64,000 nt of DNA from Pseudoalteromonas prydzensis (GCF_001661495.1 NZ_BDDT01000018.1:1-64000), one strand, 5' to 3'; numbered from the stretch's first letter, positions 8,912 to 17,428 are shown. Made by a program: numbers and translations. Notes: generated by a model from the letters alone, not told the origin.

Positions 8912-8941
8912 ATACCAATCGTATTAAGTCGAGATTGGTAT
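8912..8941. repeat. Short intergenic inverted repeat, ATACCAATC type
   Basis: ATACCAATC (8912-8920) and GATTGGTAT (8933-8941) are perfect 9-bp arms around a 12-base centre, immediately after the hvfA stop. The same ATACCAAT core bounds another element at 18,799-18,877, so this looks like a dispersed genomic repeat rather than part of the gene. It could also add a 3' hairpin to the hvfA message. Confidence 0.65.
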
Positions 8942-8955
8942 TGTCTCAATCAAAA

Positions 8956-9276
8956 TTAGCTACGGCCACCACATTTACCTTCGCCGCATTTACCTTCTTT
9001 TTTAGCTTTTGCGTCTTTAGCATCACCGCCGCATTTGCCTTCACCACATTTACCTTCTTTTTTAGCTTTAGCATCACCGCCACATTTGCCTTCACCACAT
9101 TTGCCTTCTTTTTTAGCTTTAGCATCACCGCCGCATTTGCCTTCGCCGCACTTGCCTTCTTTTTTAGCTTTAGCATCACCGCCGCATTTACCTTCGCCGC
9201 ACTTGCCTTCTTTTTTAGCTTTGTCGTCTTTGTTTTTTGCATCACCACCACACTTACCTTCGCCACATTTACCTTC
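8956..9276 (-). repeat. Coding tandem repeat (51-bp units) in hvfA
   Basis: The EGKCG array is built from near-identical units of about 51 bp, each coding EGKCGEGKCGG plus DAKAKK. Three central units are the same length; the first carries a NKDDK insertion and the fifth an extra DAK. Such arrays gain and lose units by slippage, so copy number probably differs between strains. Confidence 0.9.
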
Positions 9277-9417
9277 GGTAGCGTCAACTTGGTAGCCCGT
9301 CACCATTTGTTGAAATTCAAACGGATTTGCTTGTACATCTGCAGAAATGAAACTGGTGCTGCCTACTACTACTGCGCCTAATGTTAACGCAATGGAATTC
9401 TTTTTAATTGTATTCAT
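8956..9417 (-). CDS. hvfA: HvfA-like secreted RiPP precursor with twelve EGKCG motifs
   Basis: The start is placed at the ATG at 9417, preceded by AGAGAG, giving 153 residues. Residues 1-31 form a signal peptide (KK, then ALTLGAVVVGSTSFISA, cleavage near AQ/QA-N). The short NPFEFQQMVTGYQ segment next resembles the leader of HvfA proteins. From residue 48 on, the protein is six EGKCGEGKCGG pairs separated by DAKAKK-type linkers, twelve EGKCG motifs in all. In the described family, these cysteines are modified to copper-binding oxazolone/thioamide groups by HvfB-HvfC, and the peptide acts in the periplasm or outside. No DoxX-type hvfX gene lies nearby. Modification and copper binding are inferred. 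Confidence 0.92.
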   Translation of the reverse strand: MNTIKKNSIALTLGAVVVGSTSFISADVQANPFEFQQMVTGYQVDATEGKCGEGKCGGDAKNKDDKAKKEGKCGEGKCGGDAKAKKEGKCGEGKCGGDAKAKKEGKCGEGKCGGDAKAKKEGKCGEGKCGGDAKDAKAKKEGKCGEGKCGGRS

Positions 9418-9446
9418 TTTATGACTCTCTCTAAACAAAGGGTGTT

Positions 9447-9707
9447 ATACCCAAACCACCTCAAGATGCGAGCGTCGTTGGAATTAAAAGCGATTTAGAC
9501 AAGGCATTGATTGCAAATAATAGTGGTTCTATTGTTAAAATCAATAACGCAGTATAAATCGCTTTTAAACCAACCCGCAGGGCGTTTCACAGGCACTTAC
9601 TCTCATCGTTGTTACTTCTTAAAAGGGACTGCATTCTTGCAAAGTAACGCCTTGATATTAAGCACCTGTGAAACGCTGAATTCTGCATTTTAAGGTGGTT
9701 TGGATAT
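9447..9707. mobile_element. MITE-like structured element with 23-bp terminal inverted repeats
   Basis: The ends at 9447-9469 and 9685-9707 are inverted copies differing at three of 23 bases (core CCAAACCACCT). Inside are two more perfect inverted pairs: 14 bp at 9484-9497/9555-9568 and 12 bp at 9582-9593/9665-9676, so each half folds into its own long hairpin. No credible protein is encoded. The element ends 30 bp before the hvfA start codon and so probably forms or replaces that gene's promoter region; a TTGATT/TATTAT pair (16-bp spacing) on the minus strand at 9517-9544 is a weak candidate. Confidence 0.7.
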
Positions 9708-9866
9708 ATTAGTAGACCTCGCTACAAAAAATAATATTTCACTTGCCAACAAGTTTTTATATTATTTTTTTGCATTCACTGCAAAAGTCTCACAATTGAC
9801 TACATTAACTATGGAAGTAAAGTCGGGATTTATCAATATTATATTTATAGCTATGCTGCATGGTTG

Positions 9867-9891
9867 GCATCTTGAGGTAGCTTAAGTATAC
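9867..9891. repeat. Degenerate second copy of the MITE end sequence
   Basis: This stretch, read on the minus strand, begins GTATAC and ends ACCTCAAGATGC, matching the outer end of the neighbouring 9447 element. With that end it brackets 9447-9891, so the element may be nested in or abutted by an older one. The rest of 9708-9935 is A+T-rich with no gene I can support. Confidence 0.5.
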
Positions 9892-9935
9892 AGGTAAACT
9901 ACGCCTCCTTTTCAGTAGTATGAAGTGTCTCGATC

Positions 9936-10892
9936 ATGAAATTAGTTTTAGCGCCTATGGAAGGGGTTGTCGATTTTAAAATGCGTCAACTACTCACCGA
10001 TATCGGTGGCTTTGATTTATGCGTAACTGAATTTGTTCGTGTTATAGATGCCTGCCTACCTGATAAAGTGTTTAAGCGCTACTGCCCTGAATTGCAAAAC
10101 AATGGCTTAACGCGCGCTGGTACTCCAGTACGTATCCAATTACTTGGCCAAGTTGCACACGCATTGGCTGAAAATGCCGTAAAAGTGATCGAACTTGGTT
10201 CCCATGGTGTTGATCTTAATTTTGGCTGCCCTGCAAAAACCGTCAACAAAAGTAAAGGCGGCGCTGTGCTACTGAAAGATCCTGAGCACATGTATGAGAT
10301 AATCAAAGCTGTGCGTGATGCCGTGCCAAACGAGCATCAAGTAAGCGCAAAAATTCGTTTAGGTTTTGATGATGACAGTAACAGCCAGGAAATTGTTGAT
10401 GCCGTTGTCAGTGCTGGTGCCAATAGTATTGCGATCCATGCCCGAACGAAACGCGATGGCTACAACCCCCCTGCGTATTGGGAAAAAATCCCACCGCTTA
10501 TCAAAGATAAAAATATTGCCGTGGTAGCCAATGGCGAAATTTGGCAAGTAGAAGATGCGCTACTTTGTCAACAACGCAGTGGTTGCACTGATTTAATGCT
10601 TGGCCGTGGTGCGTTGTCCCACCCGGATCTAGCGCGAAAAATAAAAGCACATATCAATGATGAACACTATGCGGGCTTACAGTGGGAACACATTCTGCAT
10701 CACTTAATTAATTCAGCCATACATCAGGATCCAGCGAAAGATGAAAAATACTTTGCTTCTCGTACTAAGCAATGGTTGGGCTATCTAAAACGTCAATACT
10801 CTCAAGCCGATACATTATTTGATGAGATCAGGCGTTTGAAAATAAAACAAGATGTAGCTGATGTTTTGAAAAAATACGCAATTGCACCTTAA
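9936..10892 (+). CDS. dusC: tRNA-dihydrouridine(16) synthase DusC
   Basis: This 318-residue FMN enzyme reduces U16 of tRNA to dihydrouridine. It begins LVLAPMEGVVDFKMRQLL and keeps the DusC-type CVTEFVRV near residue 29, the catalytic cysteine in LNFGCPAKTVNKSKGGA (about residue 98), the FMN-binding RTKRDGYNPPA and ANGEIW segments, and the RIKQWL-like tail (TKQWLGYLKRQY). The PELQNNG and VRIQLLGQ stretches match E. coli DusC rather than DusA or DusB. It stands alone on the plus strand, downstream of the repeat region. Confidence 0.94.
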   Translation: MKLVLAPMEGVVDFKMRQLLTDIGGFDLCVTEFVRVIDACLPDKVFKRYCPELQNNGLTRAGTPVRIQLLGQVAHALAENAVKVIELGSHGVDLNFGCPAKTVNKSKGGAVLLKDPEHMYEIIKAVRDAVPNEHQVSAKIRLGFDDDSNSQEIVDAVVSAGANSIAIHARTKRDGYNPPAYWEKIPPLIKDKNIAVVANGEIWQVEDALLCQQRSGCTDLMLGRGALSHPDLARKIKAHINDEHYAGLQWEHILHHLINSAIHQDPAKDEKYFASRTKQWLGYLKRQYSQADTLFDEIRRLKIKQDVADVLKKYAIAP

Positions 10893-10961
10893 CTTGATAC
10901 ACATCATGGTGCTTTTTGTTAATTAATGAATACTACAGCATTGCTCAACGAGGAAATAATC

Positions 10962-11306
10962 ATGGTCAATGCTCAACACCACCTTCAGTTATTAAATACA
11001 GAACTGCTACAAGTAAGGCAAGCTTTGCTATCAAGGCTCTCAGAGTCAAATAACCTTATTCATCATGCATTGGTTGCAAGGTTACACAAACACAACCCCG
11101 AGCAGTGGTTAGAGCTACTACAAAAGCAACTTGGCACTGAATACCAAGATATCGTTTTACGTTTGGAGCAAGTTGAAGCTGCCATCTGCCAAATTGATAT
11201 TGGCCAATACGGCTATTGCTGTGACTGTGAAGAAAAAATTGACCCGCAAAAACTGCTTATTGATCCTACAATCCAACGCTGTAGCAATTGCGAGTCTAAT
11301 TTATAA
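10962..11306 (+). CDS. DksA/TraR-family zinc-finger protein
   Basis: The start is set at the ATG at 10,962, which follows CGAGGA; an ATG 36 bases earlier has no ribosome site. The 114-residue product has an N-terminal helical stretch and a C-terminal four-cysteine finger (CCDCEEKIDPQKLL...RCSNCE, about residues 84-109) of the DksA/TraR type. DksA proteins bind the RNA polymerase secondary channel. The acidic DXXDXA coiled-coil tip of true DksA is not visible, so an effect on transcription initiation is uncertain. It lies 69 bases after dusC and could share its transcript. Confidence 0.82.
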   Translation: MVNAQHHLQLLNTELLQVRQALLSRLSESNNLIHHALVARLHKHNPEQWLELLQKQLGTEYQDIVLRLEQVEAAICQIDIGQYGYCCDCEEKIDPQKLLIDPTIQRCSNCESNL

Positions 11307-11324
11307 AAGTATGTGCTTTATCAC

Positions 11325-12383
11325 TTAAGGTGCAGTGATAAGTGTGGCAAACGCAAAACTGTAAGCCGGATAAAAAATGATATCTGTGACTAAATAATCA
11401 GCTTGTTGTGGGGTCATTTTTAGGCGTTTCAGTAAATTAACTTTCGCTTGTTGCACTGTCCAAGCATGGTAATGAATACCAAGATCGGTTTCCATCATCG
11501 CCAGCCAAAATATTCGCTCTGCATCGCTTAGCCCAGTTGCAGCTTGCTGGGCTGAGTCTCTAAGATTTTGGTAATTTTGCGCCCAGTCAAAACCCGTCGT
11601 TTGACTTTTAGACAGCGAAAAGCGCCGCTCAAGTACTGAATGCTGATGATCAGTCGCTAAATTAAGCGGATAAGCTTGCTGCTTGCTCCCCTTCAATCGA
11701 GATTGCACTGCAACCAACCAATTAATAGGTGCTTGAGTCGCTCCTGAGAAGTAATTTAGTTTACTTTGATACCAAGGCCCACCATTAGATAAACCATGTA
11801 AACCAGCACTACCGCGTGGTGTATACGACGCTAAAAAAGCATTGAAATCGGTTAATGTGTGCTTAATAACTACTGGTAAGTCTTTGCGGGAAAGACTTTT
11901 TGATACTTGCGTTTGCAATGCATCAAGCTCGATAGAATTAAGTCTTAGTTTACTTTCTTTCGCTGCTACGAGCTGTTGCTGCGTAAAACTGATCCAACTA
12001 GCAATACCCGCTGCAATATCCTGATGCTGATTGTATTCAAGCATATTTTCGAGCACAGGAATATATACCGGCCAGCTGAAATAACGCTGTGGAAAACGCT
12101 CTGCAATGACGAGGTAGTCTAATAGCTGCTTATCACTTGCTGATAACTCCAGAGACTGCATCGCTTGGTATATTGTGTGGCGCTCTTTTAAATACGCATC
12201 ACTAAACGGCCACTGTGACTCAGATATGCCAGTGCTTATAACATTACTTGTCGGTCTTAAAAACTGATTGAGAGAGTATAATGCCTGTTCGGCTTGCTCT
12301 TTAGATTGATACTGCTTATTTCCATCACTGCATGCGCTCAAAAAAAATGCACTGAGGCATACCCATATTAAGTTCTTTAGCAT
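11325..12383 (-). CDS. Lipoprotein with a reduced DUF885-like fold (uncertain)
   Basis: This 352-residue protein has a lipoprotein signal (LSAFFLSAC, lipid on Cys18). The C-terminal region (ETDLGIHYHAWTVQQAKVNL...IIFYPAYSFAFA) and the GGPWYQSKLNYFSGA stretch near residue 207 resemble the zinc-protease-like DUF885 family, in which H..GW and PG.A segments recur. It is far shorter than the usual 550-600 residues, and I see no complete metal site, so it may be a degenerate or non-catalytic relative. It is likely anchored in the envelope. It lies between the DksA-like gene (convergent) and the TonB operon terminator. Function is not known. Confidence 0.55.
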   Translation of the reverse strand: MLKNLIWVCLSAFFLSACSDGNKQYQSKEQAEQALYSLNQFLRPTSNVISTGISESQWPFSDAYLKERHTIYQAMQSLELSASDKQLLDYLVIAERFPQRYFSWPVYIPVLENMLEYNQHQDIAAGIASWISFTQQQLVAAKESKLRLNSIELDALQTQVSKSLSRKDLPVVIKHTLTDFNAFLASYTPRGSAGLHGLSNGGPWYQSKLNYFSGATQAPINWLVAVQSRLKGSKQQAYPLNLATDHQHSVLERRFSLSKSQTTGFDWAQNYQNLRDSAQQAATGLSDAERIFWLAMMETDLGIHYHAWTVQQAKVNLLKRLKMTPQQADYLVTDIIFYPAYSFAFATLITAP

Positions 12384-12396
12384 AAATTTAATCCAA

Positions 12397-12423
12397 TAAA
12401 AAAAGCCCCAATGGGGCTTTTTA
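12397..12423 (-). terminator. Terminator at the end of the TonB2-type operon
   Basis: AAAAAGCCCC and GGGGCTTTTT (12,400-12,409 and 12,413-12,422) form a perfect stem around a three-base loop with T-rich flanks on both strands. It ends the minus-strand operon 24 bases after the TPR gene. Confidence 0.92.
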
Positions 12424-12446
12424 TAAATTGCTATAGCAAATTAAAG

Positions 12447-13706
12447 TTAAATTTTAACACCGTTGCGAGCGGCTTTATCTTTAATAAATACAGACCAACC
12501 TTTAGCAAACTTACGTGTGCGTGGGTCATCCATTGCTTTAGTAATTGCAGCATAAGCTTGCTTATACTTTTCTTGATAGTAATAAGCTTCTGCTAAATCT
12601 GAATAAATAGTTCCTTGCTTATCAGAACCTAATTCAAGTGCCTTGTTCAAACGAACAACGGCTGCACTATAATTTTGCGATTGCAATAATAATGAACCTG
12701 CTTTGCGATAAAGCTCAGCATCATCATCAAATTTTGCCGCTTCTTCATAGTATTTAGCTGCTTTTTCAATATCTTTAGAGCGATGATAGTTGCTCGCTAC
12801 TGCGCTGATATTTTGTTTAGTACGTTTAACAATCTTATCATCAATTGACTTCTCTAAAACCTTAGCGGCTTTATAAGGAATTTCATTCAATGAATAGAAG
12901 TTAGACAAAACTTTATAATCAACTTCAGATTCAAAATAACCATTTTTGTAAGCTACTTCCATCGTTGCAAGACCAGTTTTGTAGTCTTCCGTCTGAAGGT
13001 AGTATTTACCTAAGCTTACCCATGCTTTTTTATCATCAGGCCAGATACGAACAATTTCTTCACCAACTTTAACCATATTTTTATAGTCTTTAAGTTCAAA
13101 GTAAGAACCTAATTTAAGTTGGTAAGGGCCTTTATTAGGCTCTTTTTGAAGCTTAATTGCTTTATCTGCCGGTGAAAAAACGTCTTTGAATTGTTGTAAC
13201 TGGTAGTTAGCTTGGGCTATACGCGTATAAACCGTTGCATCTTCTTCACCAGTAAAATCCATCCACGCAACATATGCTTCTTTGGCTTTTGCATACTGCT
13301 CAGTGCCCGCGTACATATCGCCCAATGTTTTTAAACTTTGCTCTTGATCGGCAAAATTTAAAACATCAGGAGCAACAGCTAATTGTAGGTGTTTAATCGC
13401 AGTTTTATACTGCTCTTTTTGACCATACATGCTACCTAAATAGCGATTAACAGTTGCTTTGTCGAAATCATCAGAAGGATCTAACTCTTTCAACATCGCG
13501 ATAGCTTCATCAAGCTTGTCTTCGTTATATAAGTCGAACGCTTTGATAACTTTCTTACCAACACGCTCTCCCATCACTCTAGTCTTTGCTTTTTTACGCT
13601 CTTCAATCTTTGCGTAATCCGGCGCAGCCAGAACGGATGCAGTAAATACTGCACCCGAGAGAGACATAAGTACCGCAAGTGCTGTTACTTTAGATAAATT
13701 TCTCAT
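12447..13706 (-). CDS. Periplasmic TPR protein of the TonB2-type system
   Basis: This 419-residue protein has a cleavable signal peptide (ALAVLMSLSGAVFTASVLAA) and about eight to ten tetratricopeptide-like helical pairs from residue 50 onward (for example AIKHLQLAV, AKAAKVLEKS, AAKYYEEAAKF, AVVRLNKALELG). It is the last gene of the DUF3450-ttpC-exbB-exbD-tonB set, 11 bases after tonB. In related Vibrio and Shewanella operons a TPR protein ends the same set and is thought to assist assembly or partner recognition of the TonB complex in the periplasm. The exact role is inferred from position. Confidence 0.86.
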   Translation of the reverse strand: MRNLSKVTALAVLMSLSGAVFTASVLAAPDYAKIEERKKAKTRVMGERVGKKVIKAFDLYNEDKLDEAIAMLKELDPSDDFDKATVNRYLGSMYGQKEQYKTAIKHLQLAVAPDVLNFADQEQSLKTLGDMYAGTEQYAKAKEAYVAWMDFTGEEDATVYTRIAQANYQLQQFKDVFSPADKAIKLQKEPNKGPYQLKLGSYFELKDYKNMVKVGEEIVRIWPDDKKAWVSLGKYYLQTEDYKTGLATMEVAYKNGYFESEVDYKVLSNFYSLNEIPYKAAKVLEKSIDDKIVKRTKQNISAVASNYHRSKDIEKAAKYYEEAAKFDDDAELYRKAGSLLLQSQNYSAAVVRLNKALELGSDKQGTIYSDLAEAYYYQEKYKQAYAAITKAMDDPRTRKFAKGWSVFIKDKAARNGVKI

Positions 13707-13717
13707 TACTTGCCTCC

Positions 13718-14335
13718 TTAGTTGCCTTGGTTAATTTTAAAGTCTAGCTGAACTTGTAAACCAACTTGCTTTTGTGGCTTACCGTCAATGATCTTAGGAC
13801 GGTATTTCCACTTGCTCAAGGCACGCTTAGCTTCTCTATCGAAAATACGTTTAGGATCTGCGTCAATAACTTCAACGTCAGTTACGCCACCTAACTCATC
13901 GATTGAGAATGAAAGTTGAACCCAACCTTCTTTACCATCACGTGCTGCTTGTGTTGGATATTTTGGTTCAATACGAACGATAGGTGTCGCATCACCATCT
14001 CGTCCGAATGCCCCTGGACCACTTAGACCACCAGCCGAACTTCCCACATCGATGCTGCCCATATTAAATGACATTGCACCTGGATTTGGGTTGTTATTTT
14101 CCGGCTGTGGCGGCTGCGGTTTAGGCGGCTGCTTAGGCGGTGGAGGCGGCGGAGGCGGTACACGCTTCCGTTCCTGCACCTTAGATTCAGGCGGATTCGT
14201 CATAATTTCGACTATGATCTGCTCTTTTTGTTCCGTATTACGGTCAGCCCCACCAGAGATGAGGAAGGCCATGAAGTAGAACAAGCCGAAAGTAACTGCC
14301 CCACCTGCAATCAGTGAAAACAGAAAACGAATCAT
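13718..14335 (-). CDS. tonB: TonB2-type energy transducer
   Basis: This 205-residue protein passes proton-motive energy from the ExbB/ExbD complex to outer-membrane receptors. It has one N-terminal membrane span (LFSLIAGGAVTFGLFYFMAFLIS), a proline-rich periplasmic spacer (eight consecutive P, then KQPPKPQPP, about 60-83) and the C-terminal TonB fold (EPKYPTQAARDGKEGWVQ...REAKRALSKWKYRPKI). The short spacer is typical of TonB2 proteins. The start ATG overlaps the exbD stop as TAATG, so translation is coupled. Confidence 0.95.
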   Translation of the reverse strand: MIRFLFSLIAGGAVTFGLFYFMAFLISGGADRNTEQKEQIIVEIMTNPPESKVQERKRVPPPPPPPPKQPPKPQPPQPENNNPNPGAMSFNMGSIDVGSSAGGLSGPGAFGRDGDATPIVRIEPKYPTQAARDGKEGWVQLSFSIDELGGVTDVEVIDADPKRIFDREAKRALSKWKYRPKIIDGKPQKQVGLQVQLDFKINQGN

Positions 14336-14739
14336 TACTGATCTCCAGCTATTGAAATTCTCAGGTTATCACCCGTCGCTTTGATCTGGTCCATAACTTT
14401 AACTACTACGCCGTGTTTTGCTTCTTTATCAGCTTGCAAAATTACAACTTCAGTAGGTTGTTCTGCTAATAAGCTTTCAATTTTTGCTGAAACACGTTCA
14501 ACATCAACTTGTTGCTTATCAATCCAGATCTCGCCGTTGTCACGAATTGCAATAAAAATGTTAGCATTTTTTTGCTTCGTAGCTTGGGCCGCTTTTGGTT
14601 TATTGACCTCGATACCAGCCTCTTTAACGAACGATGTAGTTACGATAAAGAAAATAAGCATGATAAATACGATGTCAAGCATCGGTGTCATATCTACCGC
14701 TGCTTCTTCTTCTTCACGAAAACGTTGTTTACGTGCCAT
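14335..14739 (-). CDS. exbD: ExbD-family proton-channel subunit
   Basis: This 134-residue protein has the ExbD layout: a short basic N-terminus, one membrane span containing the proton-carrying aspartate (VDMTPMLDIVFIMLIFFIVT, Asp22 or so), and a periplasmic domain. It pairs with ExbB proteins to drive TonB. It lies 14 bases after exbB and overlaps tonB by the TAATG arrangement. Confidence 0.96.
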   Translation of the reverse strand: MARKQRFREEEEAAVDMTPMLDIVFIMLIFFIVTTSFVKEAGIEVNKPKAAQATKQKNANIFIAIRDNGEIWIDKQQVDVERVSAKIESLLAEQPTEVVILQADKEAKHGVVVKVMDQIKATGDNLRISIAGDQ

Positions 14740-14753
14740 ATTTAATTCTCTCT

Positions 14754-15278
14754 CTAGTGATGAGGCATGCTATCTACAAGTTTGGCTTTCACCATTCTCG
14801 CTCTTGCCTCAAGGCGTGAGCTAAAGAAAACTCCAGATAATGCCGCAACCATTCCAGCCATTGTTGGGATTGTTGCCATTGAAATACCTGATGCCATTAA
14901 ACGTGCATTACCTGTACCTTGGCTGGCCATGGTTTCGAAAACCGCGATCATACCAGTTACTGTACCAAGTAAGCCTATCAAAGGACAAACAGCTACTAAT
15001 GTTTTAATCAACAACATACGCTGATCTAATTTTTCAGACGCTTCAGAAATCCATGCTTCACGGATTCTGTGTGCGTACCAAGACGTAGTGTCTTGGCGGG
15101 CATCCCACTTTGCTACAATTTCCTTCGACATACGAGGAAACTCAGAAAGTAAGAACCAATAGCGCTCAATCATTAAAACCCACATAAGAAAGAGTGCTAT
15201 CGCGACCACGTATAAAACCTGGCCGCCTGTGCCAACAAAATCCCTGATAGATTCCCAGATCTCCATCAGGACTAGCAT
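14754..15278 (-). CDS. exbB: ExbB-family (MotA/TolQ/ExbB) proton-channel protein
   Basis: This 174-residue protein has three membrane spans and the conserved channel segment LVAVCPLIGLLGTVTGMIAVFETMA with a later AGMVAALSGVFFSSRLEAR. It forms the pentameric channel around ExbD. The ATG overlaps the ttpC stop (TAATG) and is preceded by AGGAGA, which fixes the start. It is the shorter of two ExbB-like proteins in this operon, as in Vibrio TonB2 systems. Confidence 0.95.
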   Translation of the reverse strand: MLVLMEIWESIRDFVGTGGQVLYVVAIALFLMWVLMIERYWFLLSEFPRMSKEIVAKWDARQDTTSWYAHRIREAWISEASEKLDQRMLLIKTLVAVCPLIGLLGTVTGMIAVFETMASQGTGNARLMASGISMATIPTMAGMVAALSGVFFSSRLEARARMVKAKLVDSMPHH

Positions 15279-16642
15279 TAGGCTTTCTCCTTCTCCGCGT
15301 GAGTCGCAACGATACCCGCGCTTTGCTCATCAAGGATGTGTAATACCGACTTACTACGACCCGCAACAACAGCGTGAAGAAGGATAAGTGGTAATGCAGC
15401 AATTAGACCTAGCGCAGTAGTTACAAGTGCTAGAGAGATGTTACCTGCCATGATCTTCGGATCACCTGTACCGAACAATGTGATTGTTTGGAACGTTAAG
15501 ATCATACCGATTACCGTACCTAGTAGACCAAGCAGTGGCGCGATTGCAGCAAGAATTTTGATGATGTTGATACCAGCTTCGATACGTGGCGTTTCACGAA
15601 GAATCGCTTCATCAAGTTTAAGCTCAAGGTTTTCAACGTCTTGATTCTTGTTGTCATGGTACACCTTAAGAATACGACCCAATGGGTTATTTGTATTCGG
15701 TGTTGCAACATTTTTAAGTTGGCTCTTAATCTTACTAGTCGTAAGTGTAAGGTCAATAAAACGAACTGCAGTGATAAGCATACCTAAACCTAATAACGCA
15801 GTGATGATATAACCAACTACGCCACCTTGGTGGAAGTATTCTTCAAGCGTCGCTTTTTGTGTATTGATACGTAATATAGCACCACGTGTAGGATCCACGT
15901 ATACGCCTGCATAGTTATCAGCAGAAGTATTTGCTAAATCATCAATACCAGCAAGGATATAGCTATCAGGTTGCTTACCTAGCGGCTGGATTGATTTAGT
16001 TTCAGGTGAGTAAATTAAGTAGCCATCGTCTGTAACTAAGTTGAAGTTACCGATACGCGTTACTTTCTTCACAGTCGGGTTACCGTCAAGACCTGCAACT
16101 TCAGTTTCAAACGTTGAAACTTTTGCTGACTCAGTCATTTCAGTTTGTAGTGAAATCCAAAGTTCTTCAAGTTCACGAACTGTTGGTAGTTCTTTAGCTG
16201 CTGCTAATGAACGTAAGATTTCAGCACGACCTGGCTTTTCAGCAGAAACAAGTGACGCTTCGATTGAACCGATTGCATCTTGTGCTGCACGACGTACAAC
16301 ACCAAACATCTCACCTAAAGTACCTTGTGCACTTTGTAGAGCTGCTTCTTTCTCAGCTAAAGTAGTTTCATTTTGTGCATATTGCTTTGTTAAGCTATCA
16401 CCACGTGCTTTTTCAGCAGCTAATTGGCTTTTCGCTTTATTAAGTAACGCTTGCTTATCAGCACGATCTGATAAGAACTCTTGCTCACGTTGCTTATTGA
16501 TTTTGCCTTCAGAGATACGCTCTTGCTTTACTTGCTCAAGGATTTTATCTAAAGCATCTGTATTTGCATGTGCATTCAGCGCGGTACCTGCAGAAACAGA
16601 TAGTACTGCTGCAACAGCAAAACCTTTAAATAGTTTCTTCAT
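15278..16642 (-). CDS. ttpC: TtpC-like long ExbB-family protein
   Basis: This 454-residue protein starts with a signal peptide (AVAAVLSVSAGTALNAHA). A long periplasmic helical region follows (about 30-150, rich in K, E, A and Q, probable coiled coil), then a beta-rich part. The C-terminal 190 residues are a MotA/TolQ/ExbB channel domain (IKILAAIAPLLGLLGTVIGM, then ALVTTALGLIAALPLILLHAVV). Vibrio TtpC has this architecture and is needed for TonB2-dependent uptake. It lies 6 bases after the DUF3450 gene and overlaps exbB. Confidence 0.92.
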   Translation of the reverse strand: MKKLFKGFAVAAVLSVSAGTALNAHANTDALDKILEQVKQERISEGKINKQREQEFLSDRADKQALLNKAKSQLAAEKARGDSLTKQYAQNETTLAEKEAALQSAQGTLGEMFGVVRRAAQDAIGSIEASLVSAEKPGRAEILRSLAAAKELPTVRELEELWISLQTEMTESAKVSTFETEVAGLDGNPTVKKVTRIGNFNLVTDDGYLIYSPETKSIQPLGKQPDSYILAGIDDLANTSADNYAGVYVDPTRGAILRINTQKATLEEYFHQGGVVGYIITALLGLGMLITAVRFIDLTLTTSKIKSQLKNVATPNTNNPLGRILKVYHDNKNQDVENLELKLDEAILRETPRIEAGINIIKILAAIAPLLGLLGTVIGMILTFQTITLFGTGDPKIMAGNISLALVTTALGLIAALPLILLHAVVAGRSKSVLHILDEQSAGIVATHAEKEKA

Positions 16643-16648
16643 TATTGA

Positions 16649-17428
16649 TTACTCCGCGCCAAAGATTGGTAGTTTAACAAGTTCTAATGTCGCTTGCTTA
16701 CGCGCCATACGAATAACTTCTTTAACAGGTTTTAGGTATTCATCACCTAATTCTTTCCACTGTTTAGTATTGTTATCCCATACCCATGCGTGCTTTAAGT
16801 CAAACGATTGAGCAACGTAAGTGATGCGACCAAGTTGGCCGAAATCAACGTTAATGCTCTTACCATCAATTTCTAAAGTACCTTGAGAAGCAGCAACTAA
16901 AGAGCTATAAGCAGCTTCAATTGTGTAAGCTTCTAATACTTGACGGAATTTCTCTGAAGTCGTTACAGAAGAAGAAACCATTGTTTCACGTAATCTTTCA
17001 ACACGCGCCAAACGATTGTCACTGTTAAACGGAACGTCCGCTTTGATGAATTGCTCGAGCGTATCGATCATGCGATACATCAAAGGCACAACGTTTTGTT
17101 TTGTGTTGTCGATCGTAGCGATTTGACGGTCAAACGATTCGATTTGCGCGTTTTGGTCAGCGACCAAACGAGCAACGTGATCGTTGTATACTTTCAAAAG
17201 CTCAGATTCATCAACAACGCTACGGTACTCAGCTAATAGCTCTTGAGTTTGACCATATACGTTGTCAATTTTAGTTTGAGACTTAACCGCAGCCGTTTGA
17301 ATTTGTAGACCTGCTTTTTGCACGTCATTCAAAGGATCTGCAATCACATTGCTGCTTGCGAATGCAAACGCGCCAACCAACGCAGTTGCTACAAGACTCT
17401 TTCTGATTTTAACAGACATAGTTCCCAA
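16649..17428 (-). CDS. DUF3450 periplasmic protein of the TonB2 operon
   Basis: This 259-residue protein has a signal peptide (SLVATALVGAFAFASSNVIA) and a long helical body with coiled-coil character (about 35-130). The DUF3450 hallmarks are NVVPLMYRMIDTLEQFI, DVPF, and the ending VWDNNTKQWKELGDEY. The family regularly leads TonB2-type operons; a structural partner role with TtpC is proposed but not settled. It is the first gene of the six-gene operon, so the promoter lies in the 451-base gap upstream. Confidence 0.92.
   Translation of the reverse strand: MGTMSVKIRKSLVATALVGAFAFASSNVIADPLNDVQKAGLQIQTAAVKSQTKIDNVYGQTQELLAEYRSVVDESELLKVYNDHVARLVADQNAQIESFDRQIATIDNTKQNVVPLMYRMIDTLEQFIKADVPFNSDNRLARVERLRETMVSSSVTTSEKFRQVLEAYTIEAAYSSLVAASQGTLEIDGKSINVDFGQLGRITYVAQSFDLKHAWVWDNNTKQWKELGDEYLKPVKEVIRMARKQATLELVKLPIFGAE

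Noticed and set aside
8956-9276. Regular repeats that could suggest a CRISPR array
   Set aside because: Units are contiguous, in frame and code for a known peptide motif; no variable spacers and no cas genes.
8899-9381. Long open frames on the plus strand opposite hvfA with a repetitive F/A- or P/S-rich product
   Set aside because: They are the antisense reading of the EGKCG repeat; composition is a by-product of the repeat, and no ribosome site or family supports them.
9511-9885. Two open frames of about 60 codons within the MITE region
   Set aside because: They run through the element's inverted repeats and have no supporting start signals or known features.
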